64,000 nucleotides of DNA from Teichococcus aerophilus (GTDB lineage: Bacteria; Pseudomonadota; Alphaproteobacteria; Acetobacterales; Acetobacteraceae). The translations under genes and the position numbers were made by a program. Under the pieces are notes generated by a model. That model was not told where the DNA came from, did no database searches, and saw only the letters and a program-made list of their open reading frames with translations. The stretch is taken from the NCBI RefSeq assembly GCF_014490485.1, contig NZ_JACTVA010000013.1:2406-66405 (forward strand), in the 5' to 3' direction. This document shows positions 29,254 through 37,459 of this stretch, in pieces (within the stretch, counting starts at the first letter, position 1; each line of letters begins with the position of its first letter).

Positions 29254-30801
29254 ATGAGGGCTAGGGTGACCAAGGATTTCGGTTGGAAGATGCGCGCTGA
29301 CATCCTGCGGCGCGATGCCGAGCAGAAGCTGCTCGTTCCGCTGCGGGAACACCGCTGGACGGCCGAGATCGAGCGGGTGGTGGAGGAAGGCGAGTACGTC
29401 GTCATCACGGCAGAAAGGAACGGCTTCAAGCGGCGTTTGGCGCTTGTCTACAGCAGTGGCACCGACAACCGTGTGTTCCGCCGCCTTGATGAGGAAGTCG
29501 ACCTGACCCTCTTCAACGGTCAGCCGTACAAGCTTGATGAGTTCACCCGTGGCGTTTCGAGACCAGTGCGGTCGGCGGACGACTTCCACCACCATCTTGT
29601 CGAATGGAACCAGCTCAGCATTCCCGACAAGATAGCACCGGCTGCGATTCATCCGGAGGTGGCGGAGGAGGCGCCTGCTGGGCCACGGGAGAGGCGGCTC
29701 CTGTCCGAGGTGCCTATCGACGCGATCTGGTCACGTCTCTCGCGCCTGAAGAGCGCCACGCTGGCGAGGAAAGCCGTAGATGCCCGGGCCGCCGCGAGCG
29801 GCTTCCAGCTTGCCGCTGCCTCCCTGCAAACGAAGGGCGACGGGCTGGCCTACGCGGTCAGGAACGCGGCCGACTACTTCGCGCTGAAGGACGTCGGGAA
29901 CCTGAGCCAGCGGATCCTGAACCTCTACTACGGCTGCTTGGCGTTTGCCTTCGCTGAGATGCTTGCCGCGTCCGACGGCCCAGCCGAGCTGTCTAGCATC
30001 GAGGATATGACGAAGCAGGGGCATGGGCTGTGGACGCACGACGGCCAGGATGAGGGCTTCGGCGGCCTGGCCGTCGGGCCAACTGGGTCCGGCTTCTTCC
30101 TTAACTGGACGCAGTCCATGGGTGTCAGCCCCGTGGCCACCATGAAGAAGAAGCCGAGGCAGGCGTCTGACCTCTTAGCGGCACCGGAAGGCAGCTGGGC
30201 CACGATGGAGCAGCTGTTCGCCCGCATCCCAGAGGTTGGCGACCTCTTCGAGGACGTCTTCTCTGGTTCTCCTGCTTGGGTGTCGCCCAGTATAGAACAT
30301 CGCGCCAATCAGCGGACGGGGTTGTTCGGCGGCAATGACCGCGCGGAAACGAGCTACATACTGCTCGCCGATGATTCCGGGCGGATGACCGCTGAAACCT
30401 TGGTCGGCCTCCGGGGCCCCATTCGAGAAATCACCCCACTTCCGTCCGGTAGCCGGGCCCGCCACTTCCGCGCGGCCGTCGATCATCCGGATGCAGAATA
30501 CTGGTTTAGCACCCTCGACGTGCACCGTAGCCCGTTCGGTATGGGCGGACTCATCCTGCCCCTGTTCGGGTCCGTGACCCAGTATCGGGCAATCTGCTTC
30601 GTCATCCTGTACGGGTTGTCGATCGTCGTCCGCTACCGTCCGAGCCTGTGGCGCCGCATCCAGGAAGGGGATCTAGACCACATGCGTGCTCTGGTGGAGG
30701 CGTTCCTCACGACAGTGGAGCGCGTCCTTCCGGAGCAGTTCCTGGAGAGCATCACCGGCGAGAAGATGTCGGTGGGCCATCCCGCTTCCTTGCTCGGCTG
30801 A
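29254..30801 (+). CDS. YaaC-like protein with novel N-terminal region, candidate CBASS accessory
   Basis: A 515-residue protein 154 bp downstream of the CD-NTase on the same strand. Residues about 185-500 look like a YaaC domain, with helical VRNAADYFALKDVGNLSQR and ILNLYYGCLAFAFAEML, then a C-terminal GGLILPLFGSVTQYRA and FVILYGLSIVVRYRP. Residues 1-110 are a separate alpha/beta region: an Arg-rich start, VEEGEYVVITAERNGFKRR, LALVYSSGTDNRVFRR and VDLTLFNGQPYKLDEF. I do not recognise this part. YaaC function is unknown, but association with a CBASS pair is suggestive. An alternative start at 29290 exists. Confidence 0.6.
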   Translation: MRARVTKDFGWKMRADILRRDAEQKLLVPLREHRWTAEIERVVEEGEYVVITAERNGFKRRLALVYSSGTDNRVFRRLDEEVDLTLFNGQPYKLDEFTRGVSRPVRSADDFHHHLVEWNQLSIPDKIAPAAIHPEVAEEAPAGPRERRLLSEVPIDAIWSRLSRLKSATLARKAVDARAAASGFQLAAASLQTKGDGLAYAVRNAADYFALKDVGNLSQRILNLYYGCLAFAFAEMLAASDGPAELSSIEDMTKQGHGLWTHDGQDEGFGGLAVGPTGSGFFLNWTQSMGVSPVATMKKKPRQASDLLAAPEGSWATMEQLFARIPEVGDLFEDVFSGSPAWVSPSIEHRANQRTGLFGGNDRAETSYILLADDSGRMTAETLVGLRGPIREITPLPSGSRARHFRAAVDHPDAEYWFSTLDVHRSPFGMGGLILPLFGSVTQYRAICFVILYGLSIVVRYRPSLWRRIQEGDLDHMRALVEAFLTTVERVLPEQFLESITGEKMSVGHPASLLG

Positions 30802-30848
30802 CCTGACCTAAGCCGCCCCGTTGTCTCGATGGCGGCTCGGCAACAGGC

Positions 30849-33257
30849 TCAGGTGCCGCTTCCCAGCGGCCGCAGGAACTCAGCGAAGACACCGCCTACC
30901 CGGCCCTGGCCATCCACCGGCACGTAGATGTGGTGCCGGTCTCCCTCGTCGCGGCCGATCATCGGCTCGGCCACGCCCCAGGGCACGAGCAGGAAGAACG
31001 CCTGATCGCAGAACGCAAGCACCAGCCAGCCCCGCCGGGCGGCTTCCAGGCGCTTGCGCATGGGTGCGTTGAACCGGAAGACGTAGTTGGCTTTGAAGCG
31101 GGGCCTGCGCCCGGTGATCGCCTGCACGTAGATGCCGCCATGCTGGTCGGCGAAGCCGTTCCACGCCCGCCGCAGCGTCACGCCGAGCACGCGCGCTGCA
31201 GCCTTGCCAGCGCGGTCGGCCGCGTCGAACGCCTGCTGCGTCGAGGGCTTGGGTGTCCCTTCGACCACGTCCCGGCGCAGGCGGGCGAGGATGTTCGGCG
31301 TGAGGTCGGCACGCCGGAACAGGTGCGCCTCGCCCTCGTCCACGGCCGGGCCTGACGCCGCCCGCACCCCCAGGAAGGCGAGGCGTTCGGCCGCCCACCG
31401 ACCCGTGCCGACGCCGGTCATGGCCGCTACCTCACCCGCCTGGACGAAATCTCGCCTGAAGGCGTCCAGCGCCTCCTGGGTCACCCGCAGCCCGCGCTCC
31501 TCCCGCGTCCCGAGGACCACCGTCGCCAGCAGGCCGCGCTTGACCCAGAGGCGGGCGGTTTCCGCCGCGACACCGAGGGCATGCGCCGCCTCGACAACTG
31601 ACAAGGTCGTACGCGGCACCCGGATGGACGTCAAAATGTCGCGGCGGTCGAGCATTATTCGGCCGAGACCTTTCGCCCTGGCCTGCAGGGCCACCGGAAC
31701 CAGGCTGCCGTCGAGTACGGCCTGGCAGACCTGCACCAGGGAGCGGTGGGGCTGGGGCGCGTCCGCCAGGGACACAAAGGCCATGCCCTTGCGGCGCACC
31801 CTGCCGCTGGGGATCTTGGCCTCCAGGGACGCCACAAGGGCCTCAACGTCGGCCACGCGGTAGATGCGCTGGTGAATGACCCGTTCCCCGGGAGGGACGA
31901 CCGGCAGCAGGCCTGCGGCCGTGAGTTCCCGCAACGCCGGGCGTCCGACGCCAAGGGTCTGCTCCGCCTCCTGCTTGAAGAGCGTCGCTGCCTTGGTCGC
32001 GTGCAGCTGCTTCACCAAGTCCGCCCTCAACAGGGACGGGGCGCCCTGTCCTGTGGAGCGCACCAGGTACAGGCCCTCGCGGTCGGCGAGCTCAATCATG
32101 GTCTCAGGGGCGACCTCAAGGAAGCGGGCGGCCTCGGACATGGTCATGTGCCGGTGGCGCAGCGCCTCGAGCGAGCCGTAGCGCCGCAGCCCGGCCGCCG
32201 TGGTGGCGAAGTCGAGCTGGGTCGCGGCGAAGACCGCGAACGCCTCCGCCACCGGCCTGACCCAGGGCTCCCCGCCGAAGCGGAACAGCCAGTGCGTCAG
32301 GTAGCCGAACTCCTTCCTGAGGCCGTACCGCCCCCGCCGCCCGCCAGCCCGGGCCCTCAGCCGTTCCAGCAGGACATGGAAGCCCCTCGGCCAATCGGCC
32401 AGCGCCGCCCAGCCCTCGTCGAGGACTAGGTGCATCGTCTCGGGGTGGCGTTCGAGAACGTCGATGGGGCGGCCCACCCGCTCGAACCCGCAGGCGAAGG
32501 CGCCGAGCTGAAAGGCGAGCCGGACCAACTCGCCGCCGGAGAGGCCGGGCGGACCGGCACCGACGGGGATGGCGTCGCCAAGGGCATCGATCGTCATCGC
32601 GGTGCCAGCCACCTCGGCGGCGGGGACCGGCTGCGCCAGCACCTCCAGCAGGTCCGCCCCGCACCCTCGCCGGGGGCAACAGGTCAGAGTTCCTGCCTGC
32701 CAACTCAGGGGCTTGTTGCATGCCGGGCACCCGTCGACGAGGCGCAGGGCGTGCCAGGGGCATATTGCGACGACTGCCAGGTCCCATGCCATCCAGTGGA
32801 AGCCGTGCTCGCGCAGGCACTCTGGGCAGTAGCGGCGGTAGGTCAGTCGGAAAAATTCACGGGGCAGCAGGTGCCCCGTGAACTGGAGGCGCGTCGGATC
32901 CGAGGTGGGGTAGGAGATGCGGTCGAGTGTCGCCTGGTCCAAGCCGAGCAGGGTGGCGAGGGCGCCTCGGAACCCTGGCTCCGGTGGTTCGGACAGGATG
33001 GTCTGCAGCGACTGGCCAGGCAGGCGGATCCGGCCGAGCACGCGCGCCGGATCCCGGAAGCCATAGACTTTGGCGTTCCTGACAACCAGCGAGGCTAGGT
33101 TCTCCCCGGGGTTCAGATGCTCCGGGTGCGGTAAGGAGTAGCCGGTGCCATGGTTGGCGAAGAACCCCGCGGGGCGCCTGCGCCCGGCCATCCTGCTGCG
33201 ACGGCGGGCGCGGGCGGATGCGTTGCGCGCGTCGCCGCGAACGCCGTCTGAGGACAT
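30849..33257 (-). CDS. tniQ: TniQ/TnsD-like target-selection protein, unusually long
   Basis: An 802-residue protein. The TniQ region covers about 30-330: GYSLPHPEHLNPGENLASLV, and zinc-ligand motifs YCPECL (near 143), ICPWHALRLVDGCPACNKPL and CCPRRGCGADL. It is followed by at least four HTH-like segments, including MSEAARFLEVAPETM, LGVGRPALRELTAAGLL, VVEAAHALGVAAETARLWV and VAAMTGVGTGRWAAERL, and a novel C-terminal domain with FCDQAFFLLVPWGVAEP. Tn7-family TnsD proteins use the C-terminal part to bind a specific target, so a DNA-site-specific insertion mode is likely. The start lies 1 bp after the tnsC stop. Confidence 0.85.
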   Translation of the reverse strand: MSSDGVRGDARNASARARRRSRMAGRRRPAGFFANHGTGYSLPHPEHLNPGENLASLVVRNAKVYGFRDPARVLGRIRLPGQSLQTILSEPPEPGFRGALATLLGLDQATLDRISYPTSDPTRLQFTGHLLPREFFRLTYRRYCPECLREHGFHWMAWDLAVVAICPWHALRLVDGCPACNKPLSWQAGTLTCCPRRGCGADLLEVLAQPVPAAEVAGTAMTIDALGDAIPVGAGPPGLSGGELVRLAFQLGAFACGFERVGRPIDVLERHPETMHLVLDEGWAALADWPRGFHVLLERLRARAGGRRGRYGLRKEFGYLTHWLFRFGGEPWVRPVAEAFAVFAATQLDFATTAAGLRRYGSLEALRHRHMTMSEAARFLEVAPETMIELADREGLYLVRSTGQGAPSLLRADLVKQLHATKAATLFKQEAEQTLGVGRPALRELTAAGLLPVVPPGERVIHQRIYRVADVEALVASLEAKIPSGRVRRKGMAFVSLADAPQPHRSLVQVCQAVLDGSLVPVALQARAKGLGRIMLDRRDILTSIRVPRTTLSVVEAAHALGVAAETARLWVKRGLLATVVLGTREERGLRVTQEALDAFRRDFVQAGEVAAMTGVGTGRWAAERLAFLGVRAASGPAVDEGEAHLFRRADLTPNILARLRRDVVEGTPKPSTQQAFDAADRAGKAAARVLGVTLRRAWNGFADQHGGIYVQAITGRRPRFKANYVFRFNAPMRKRLEAARRGWLVLAFCDQAFFLLVPWGVAEPMIGRDEGDRHHIYVPVDGQGRVGGVFAEFLRPLGSGT

Positions 33258-33258
33258 C

Positions 33259-34182
33259 TCAGTCGTTCCCGGCCGGGCGGACGGAGCGGGGCGCCGGGCC
33301 CCGGAAGGGGTTGGCCCGGCGACGCTCACCGAGCAGCTGGCCATCGGCGGCCTCGGCCATCAGCTCCATGGTGATCCTCGGGAGCTTGCGGATGCGGGCG
33401 AAGGCGAGGGCCGCCGCGATGAGGTTGGCCGCAAGTCCAATGAGGCCCTCGCAGAAGGCGTAGATGCGGAGCGCCATGTTGGCATCGCTGAATTGCGCGC
33501 GCTCCGGTAAACCAAGGCCCTCATCGATGGCATACAGCAGCGCCCGGAACTCGTGCCGATCCGCCTTGTCCGCCCAGTCGTACGGCTTGACCTCGTACGC
33601 CCCGATAATTCTACCCGCGAGCTGGCGGTTGTTCTGGCCGATCAACCGCATGGTCTTAGGCTCTCCGATGAGGAGGAGGGGCGACACCTTGCCGTTCAGG
33701 ACCCGCGTCAGCCACTTTCCCCCGCTTTCGACCACGGTGTCGGTATCCGAGTTAATGAGGTTGTGGATCTCGTCGAAGATCGTGAAGATCGGCTCCCGGC
33801 GCTTCAGCTCGTCGATAACGCGCTGTGTCTTCTGCGCTTCGTTCCCGTAACTGGGATCCGGGTCGCCCATGGCTTCGAGCGACGTGCCCGCGAGCTTGTT
33901 CAGGGTGCTGTTCGGCACCGCCTCCACGTATGGCAGACGCGCCATGAGGTTGTGGGTTCCGTTGACCCCATAGCGCAGTTTGGCCCAGTTCTCTGGCAGG
34001 AAGGTTTTTCCGGAACGAGGGAAGCCAAGAATGATGACCGCCTTGTGGTAGTTTCGCTCCCGTCCGTACTGCGCCAGCATGTCGAGATACTCGAACGCCT
34101 TTTCCGCCCGCTTGGTCTTGTAGAAGACCGAACTGACGATAGCCTTCGCGTCGAAGTCAGCGCTGTCATCCTGATCACTCAT
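33259..34182 (-). CDS. tnsC: TnsC/TniB-type AAA+ transposition regulator
   Basis: A 307-residue ATPase that links target recognition (TniQ) to the transposase (TnsB). Walker A is GFPRSGKTF (residues about 52-60), Walker B IFTIFDEIHNLI, and a sensor-like LLIGEPKTMRLIGQN follows. These match TniB/TnsC proteins of Tn5053/Tn7-type elements. The start MSDQDD overlaps the end of tnsB by 8 bases; longer upstream readings are the tnsB gene in another frame. Together with tnsA, tnsB and tniQ it forms a tight four-gene operon. Confidence 0.92.
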   Translation of the reverse strand: MSDQDDSADFDAKAIVSSVFYKTKRAEKAFEYLDMLAQYGRERNYHKAVIILGFPRSGKTFLPENWAKLRYGVNGTHNLMARLPYVEAVPNSTLNKLAGTSLEAMGDPDPSYGNEAQKTQRVIDELKRREPIFTIFDEIHNLINSDTDTVVESGGKWLTRVLNGKVSPLLLIGEPKTMRLIGQNNRQLAGRIIGAYEVKPYDWADKADRHEFRALLYAIDEGLGLPERAQFSDANMALRIYAFCEGLIGLAANLIAAALAFARIRKLPRITMELMAEAADGQLLGERRRANPFRGPAPRSVRPAGND

Positions 34183-36403
34183 CTTGCCCATCCCTGTGAA
34201 CCTTGCCGCGAACCGCCGCGGCAAAATCGATGTCGTCGTCCGCGTCCCAGTCGAGGTCGCGACCCTCGGCAGCGGAAGCAGGTGATGCCTCGGCCGTTGA
34301 CTTCGATGCTGGTTTTGGTCGGATGCCGGGAGAGCGTTTGCGCTTCGGCGCGGGCGGCGCCTCCGGGTCCGCGGACGGCGCCGTGCTGGCGCCATCCCCC
34401 TCCGGCAACGTCTCATCCCCAGCGTTCCCAAAGATGTCCTCGGCGATGTCCAGTCCGCTGGCCGCCTCGTCGAAGCTCGGCTCCTCGGCCTGCATGCGCA
34501 TCCGCGCCTTCTCCCAGGCGGCCTGCGCTCGCTCGCGGTTCTTCAAGCCCTTCTGCGTCAAACGCTTCTTGAACAGGCCATCCAACTCGGCCGCCGCTGC
34601 ATCGTGCCCGTCCTCGTCGTCCGGAAACGCCTCCGGGTTCTCGCGCTGAAGCGCCCGCACACGAAGGTGCCACTCGAGTGACCGGCCCCGCAGGCGCTCG
34701 CGCCAGCGTCCCCGCGCCCGAGCCTCCTTCCATTGCCCGTCGCGCGGGTCGCGGAAGTGGCCGACGCTAACGTCCAGCCGGTTCGGTTTGAACTGCACGT
34801 AGCGGTGCAGCGGGTGGATCGACAGGTCGGCCAGGATGCCGTCCTTGTCGGCGTAGTCGACCAGTTCGAAGCGGATGCCGGACCGCTGAACCTTGCGCCA
34901 GGAGGGGGGCGATGTGAGCACGGCGACCTGTTCGGGGCCGAGCGGCGGGCGCATGCCATGGCGGGTCACGCTCTCCTCGTAGGCGCGGAGCGGCGAGCTC
35001 CCCAGGCTGCGGTGCGTGCGCTGGTGGTAGACGCTGACGATGTAGCGGGTGACGAGCTCATTCAGCTGGGTGAGGGTCGTGCGCGCCACCTTCTCCGGGA
35101 TGGCCTCCTTGTTCCGGAGGAACCAGTTGGAGAAGGTCGTGCCCTCGATCCGTTCGAAGGTGTTCCTAGACAGCGTCTGGATGAACCGCTCGATGGTGCC
35201 CTTGTACCAAGCCTTGAGGACGGGGGCGTACTCGACGCGGGCACCCAGGCCGCTCATGGCCTCCACGAATGTGAAGGAGCGGAACTCCTTGGCGCGGTCG
35301 GGCACGATGATCTTGGGGCCGCTGAAGCAGGGCCAGGGGACATTCAGACCCTTGACCCGCCTGAGTGCCTCGTCCTTCGGCAGGAGCGCCATGGCCATGC
35401 ACTCCATGACGCTCCATGTGCCGGGCGGCGCGAAGGTGATGAAGAAGCCGACGCACATGCGGGTCGCGCGGTCGAGGATGACCGTCACCCATGGCCTGCC
35501 AATCGGCTTTCCGGTCGTCTCGTCGACCGCAATGGCGTTGACCCTGGTGTGGTCGATCTCCCAAACGTCGTTGTGCCGATCGGCGACCGGGCCTGGGCCA
35601 ATCGGACGATGCTTGCGGTTCGCCTCCCGCGCCCCCTCGCGGCAGTGGGCCAGCGTATAAAGGTCAATCTTCTTGATTTCGGCGTAGACGGCGGTGGGGC
35701 TGGGGCATCTCAGCTTCTGCCCCTCGGGCAGCGGGGCGTTGTGATCGTCGAACGCTGTCTTCACCGCCCGGTAGACGGCCGCGCCGGACGGCCGCGTGTC
35801 CACCAGGTACTCACTCTCGACTGTCGCGGTCAGCAGCTCGCGCTGCAGCGCCAGCCTGTCGGTGCGATTGCCGCGGTTCAGGATTTGCGGAACCACGGCG
35901 TCGGGCACGCAGCCGCCGTTCAACCACTCGCCAACCCAGCGCACCGCGTGGCGCGCGGATGGCGGCCTTCTATCTCCGGTCGCCTCTGCAACCCGCCTGA
36001 CCACCGGCGCCATCATCAGGGCCGTGCGCGACGGCCTTCCCGCGTCTTCCCACCCCTGGCAGTAGGCCGCCTTGCGCATGGTCTCGGCGCCGTACGCCTC
36101 CCAGCGCGCCCGGTCGATCTCGTCCTGCTGGTTGAACACGTCCAGCGTGACGCGGATGCGCTTGCCCTCGGCGGTGTAGGCCAAAGCCTCGATGGCCGTC
36201 AGTAGCCGGAGCTCGCCCCGCTGCTGCATCTCCAACAGCTGGATGTCGGTGAGATCGAGGCGGGTCCCACCATCGCACTCGAAGAGCAGCCGCCGGTGCT
36301 TGTCCTTGCTCCGGCCCAGGTAACGCCTGGGCGTGTCGTTGATGACGGCGATGCATCCGTGCTCAAGCTGGAACTGGAGGTTCAGCTTGCCGAGGGACTT
36401 CAC
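34175..36403 (-). CDS. tnsB: TnsB-like DDE transposase
   Basis: A 742-residue Mu/Tn7-type transposase with rve integrase core. The catalytic triad is D284 (VWEIDHTRVNA), D369 (IIVPDRAKEF) and E405 (KGTIERFIQTL), with exactly 35 residues between the last two. The N-terminal third contains a DNA-binding region, and the C-terminus is Pro/Asp-rich, a likely TnsC contact tail. The GTG start overlaps the tnsA stop as GTGA, indicating coupled translation. Codons upstream of 36403 in this frame are a shadow of tnsA. Confidence 0.93.
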   Translation of the reverse strand: MKSLGKLNLQFQLEHGCIAVINDTPRRYLGRSKDKHRRLLFECDGGTRLDLTDIQLLEMQQRGELRLLTAIEALAYTAEGKRIRVTLDVFNQQDEIDRARWEAYGAETMRKAAYCQGWEDAGRPSRTALMMAPVVRRVAEATGDRRPPSARHAVRWVGEWLNGGCVPDAVVPQILNRGNRTDRLALQRELLTATVESEYLVDTRPSGAAVYRAVKTAFDDHNAPLPEGQKLRCPSPTAVYAEIKKIDLYTLAHCREGAREANRKHRPIGPGPVADRHNDVWEIDHTRVNAIAVDETTGKPIGRPWVTVILDRATRMCVGFFITFAPPGTWSVMECMAMALLPKDEALRRVKGLNVPWPCFSGPKIIVPDRAKEFRSFTFVEAMSGLGARVEYAPVLKAWYKGTIERFIQTLSRNTFERIEGTTFSNWFLRNKEAIPEKVARTTLTQLNELVTRYIVSVYHQRTHRSLGSSPLRAYEESVTRHGMRPPLGPEQVAVLTSPPSWRKVQRSGIRFELVDYADKDGILADLSIHPLHRYVQFKPNRLDVSVGHFRDPRDGQWKEARARGRWRERLRGRSLEWHLRVRALQRENPEAFPDDEDGHDAAAAELDGLFKKRLTQKGLKNRERAQAAWEKARMRMQAEEPSFDEAASGLDIAEDIFGNAGDETLPEGDGASTAPSADPEAPPAPKRKRSPGIRPKPASKSTAEASPASAAEGRDLDWDADDDIDFAAAVRGKVHRDGQDE

Positions 36404-37200
36404 CCGCGCGGCCTCCAGGACTCGAGCCGTACCCGCATGGCCGCGAGACTGGCGGCTGCCAGATCCGCCCGCAGATCGCCGCGCAGCGCCAGTGCCAGCA
36501 CCGTCGCCCGCACGAAGGTCTCTGCCGGGAGAGTGGCCTCGAGGTCGCCGATGGCCTGCCAGCCGCGGCCGGTGAGTGCCCCGACGACCGCCCGCTCCGT
36601 CGCGGGCGGCGGTGTGTAGTAGGCGTGCGCCAGGATCTCGGCCGCGTTGCCGAGCCGCGGCTCCACGGACACCTGCGCCCGCGACAGCCTCTGGTAACGC
36701 CAGCCACGCTCGGCGTAGATGGCGGTTAGGGCGCGGCTTCCCGGGGTGCCCTCGGGTGGCACCTCGCCGTCGACGACGTCGATCACCGCGGTGCCGCCGC
36801 CGCGGCGCCGCGCCCTGATGGCAGGCGCGTATGAGCGCGGCTCGCCGTTCAGGGCGAGGAATACGCGCTCGGGGAAGGTCTCGTAGGCGGCGACCTCCCG
36901 GTTGATCTCCAGGAGCACCATCAGCCTGCCGATCCAGCGGTTGGGATAGGCCATCGGCCGCCCGTTCTTCGGGCTGCTGCAGATGCCGTTGACGATGCCC
37001 GGCGAGCCTGCCGCGAGGCGGGCGCGTTCCGGGGCCGGGATCGGCTCGACCCGGTAGGTGATCTTGCCGTCCGGCGTGTCGAGGGTCGTGACGGGCGCCG
37101 CCGGGGGTGCCGCCTGAACGCGCTTCCGTCTTGGCTGGCCTGCGGGCGCGGCGGTGCCGCTCGGCAAGTCCTTGCGAGAAGATGTGTGAGCGGTGCCCAT
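36400..37200 (-). CDS. tnsA: TnsA-like transposon endonuclease
   Basis: A 266-residue protein. The segment WIGRLMVLLEINREVAAYET, then RSYAPAIRARRRGGGTAVIDVVDG, matches the TnsA PD-(D/E)XK nuclease: a glutamate in LLEIN, an aspartate near IDV and a basic residue after. TnsA cuts the 5' ends of the element so that, with TnsB, transposition is cut-and-paste. A helical C-terminal region follows, as in TnsA. AGGGG 7 bases before the ATG supports the start. First gene of the tnsA-tnsB-tnsC-tniQ operon, next to the putative right end. Confidence 0.82.
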   Translation of the reverse strand: MGTAHTSSRKDLPSGTAAPAGQPRRKRVQAAPPAAPVTTLDTPDGKITYRVEPIPAPERARLAAGSPGIVNGICSSPKNGRPMAYPNRWIGRLMVLLEINREVAAYETFPERVFLALNGEPRSYAPAIRARRRGGGTAVIDVVDGEVPPEGTPGSRALTAIYAERGWRYQRLSRAQVSVEPRLGNAAEILAHAYYTPPPATERAVVGALTGRGWQAIGDLEATLPAETFVRATVLALALRGDLRADLAAASLAAMRVRLESWRPRG

Positions 37201-37385
37201 GCTTGACCCCTGGCTGTGACCGACAAGGCCGCCTCACGGTGGATGCGATTCAGATCAGACGAATCGGTTACTTGTCAATCTACAATCGGCATGCGACGTT
37301 TTGCTCCAGAGGCGGGTGCCTCTAGCGGCGATTCTGGAAAATTCACTCCAGAAGGATTAATGGTCTATCCTCTGAATACTTCGAG

Positions 37386-37423
37386 TGTTGACATAGATTA
37401 TTTGGGAAATGTTGACATAGATA
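37386..37423 (-). repeat. candidate right-end TnsB-binding repeats
   Basis: Two copies of TGTTGACATAGAT at 37386-37398 and 37410-37422 lie 24 bp apart in an AT-rich stretch (about 37250-37423) of the 259-bp gap between tnsA and the FtsH-like gene. Base composition returns to high GC immediately after 37423. Their reverse complement matches the left motif at 26441, in inverted orientation. Confidence 0.55.
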
Positions 37424-37459
37424 CGCGCCTTGATGCGGCGCGACGCAGGGGTGCGCCTG

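Larger units (their letters stand above)
26441..37423. mobile_element. putative Tn7-like transposon with CBASS cargo
   Basis: The interval holds a complete tnsA-tnsB-tnsC-tniQ operon at its right side, reading inward as in Tn7, and a CBASS block at its left side. A motif AATCTcTGTCAAC at 26441 recurs inverted at 37386-37399 and 37410-37423, both reading inward from the edges, in AT-rich DNA. CGCG sits directly outside both outermost copies. Boundaries are inferred: no exact 5-bp duplication was found, and the left end could instead include the direct repeats at 26335-26389. Confidence 0.5.

Noticed and set aside
36404-37237. Long N-terminal extension of TnsB
   Set aside because: The frame stays open through tnsA, but the GTGA overlap at 36400-36403 gives a natural start, and the upstream sequence is a shadow of TnsA.
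26441-37423. CRISPR-associated transposon (CAST)
   Set aside because: TnsABC and TniQ are present, but no Cas12k, Cas5-8 or Cas6 gene and no CRISPR-like repeat array was found in or near the element.
37386-37423. TTGACA copies read as a -35 promoter element
   Set aside because: No -10 at suitable spacing, and transcription would run rightward into the 3' end of the FtsH-like gene.
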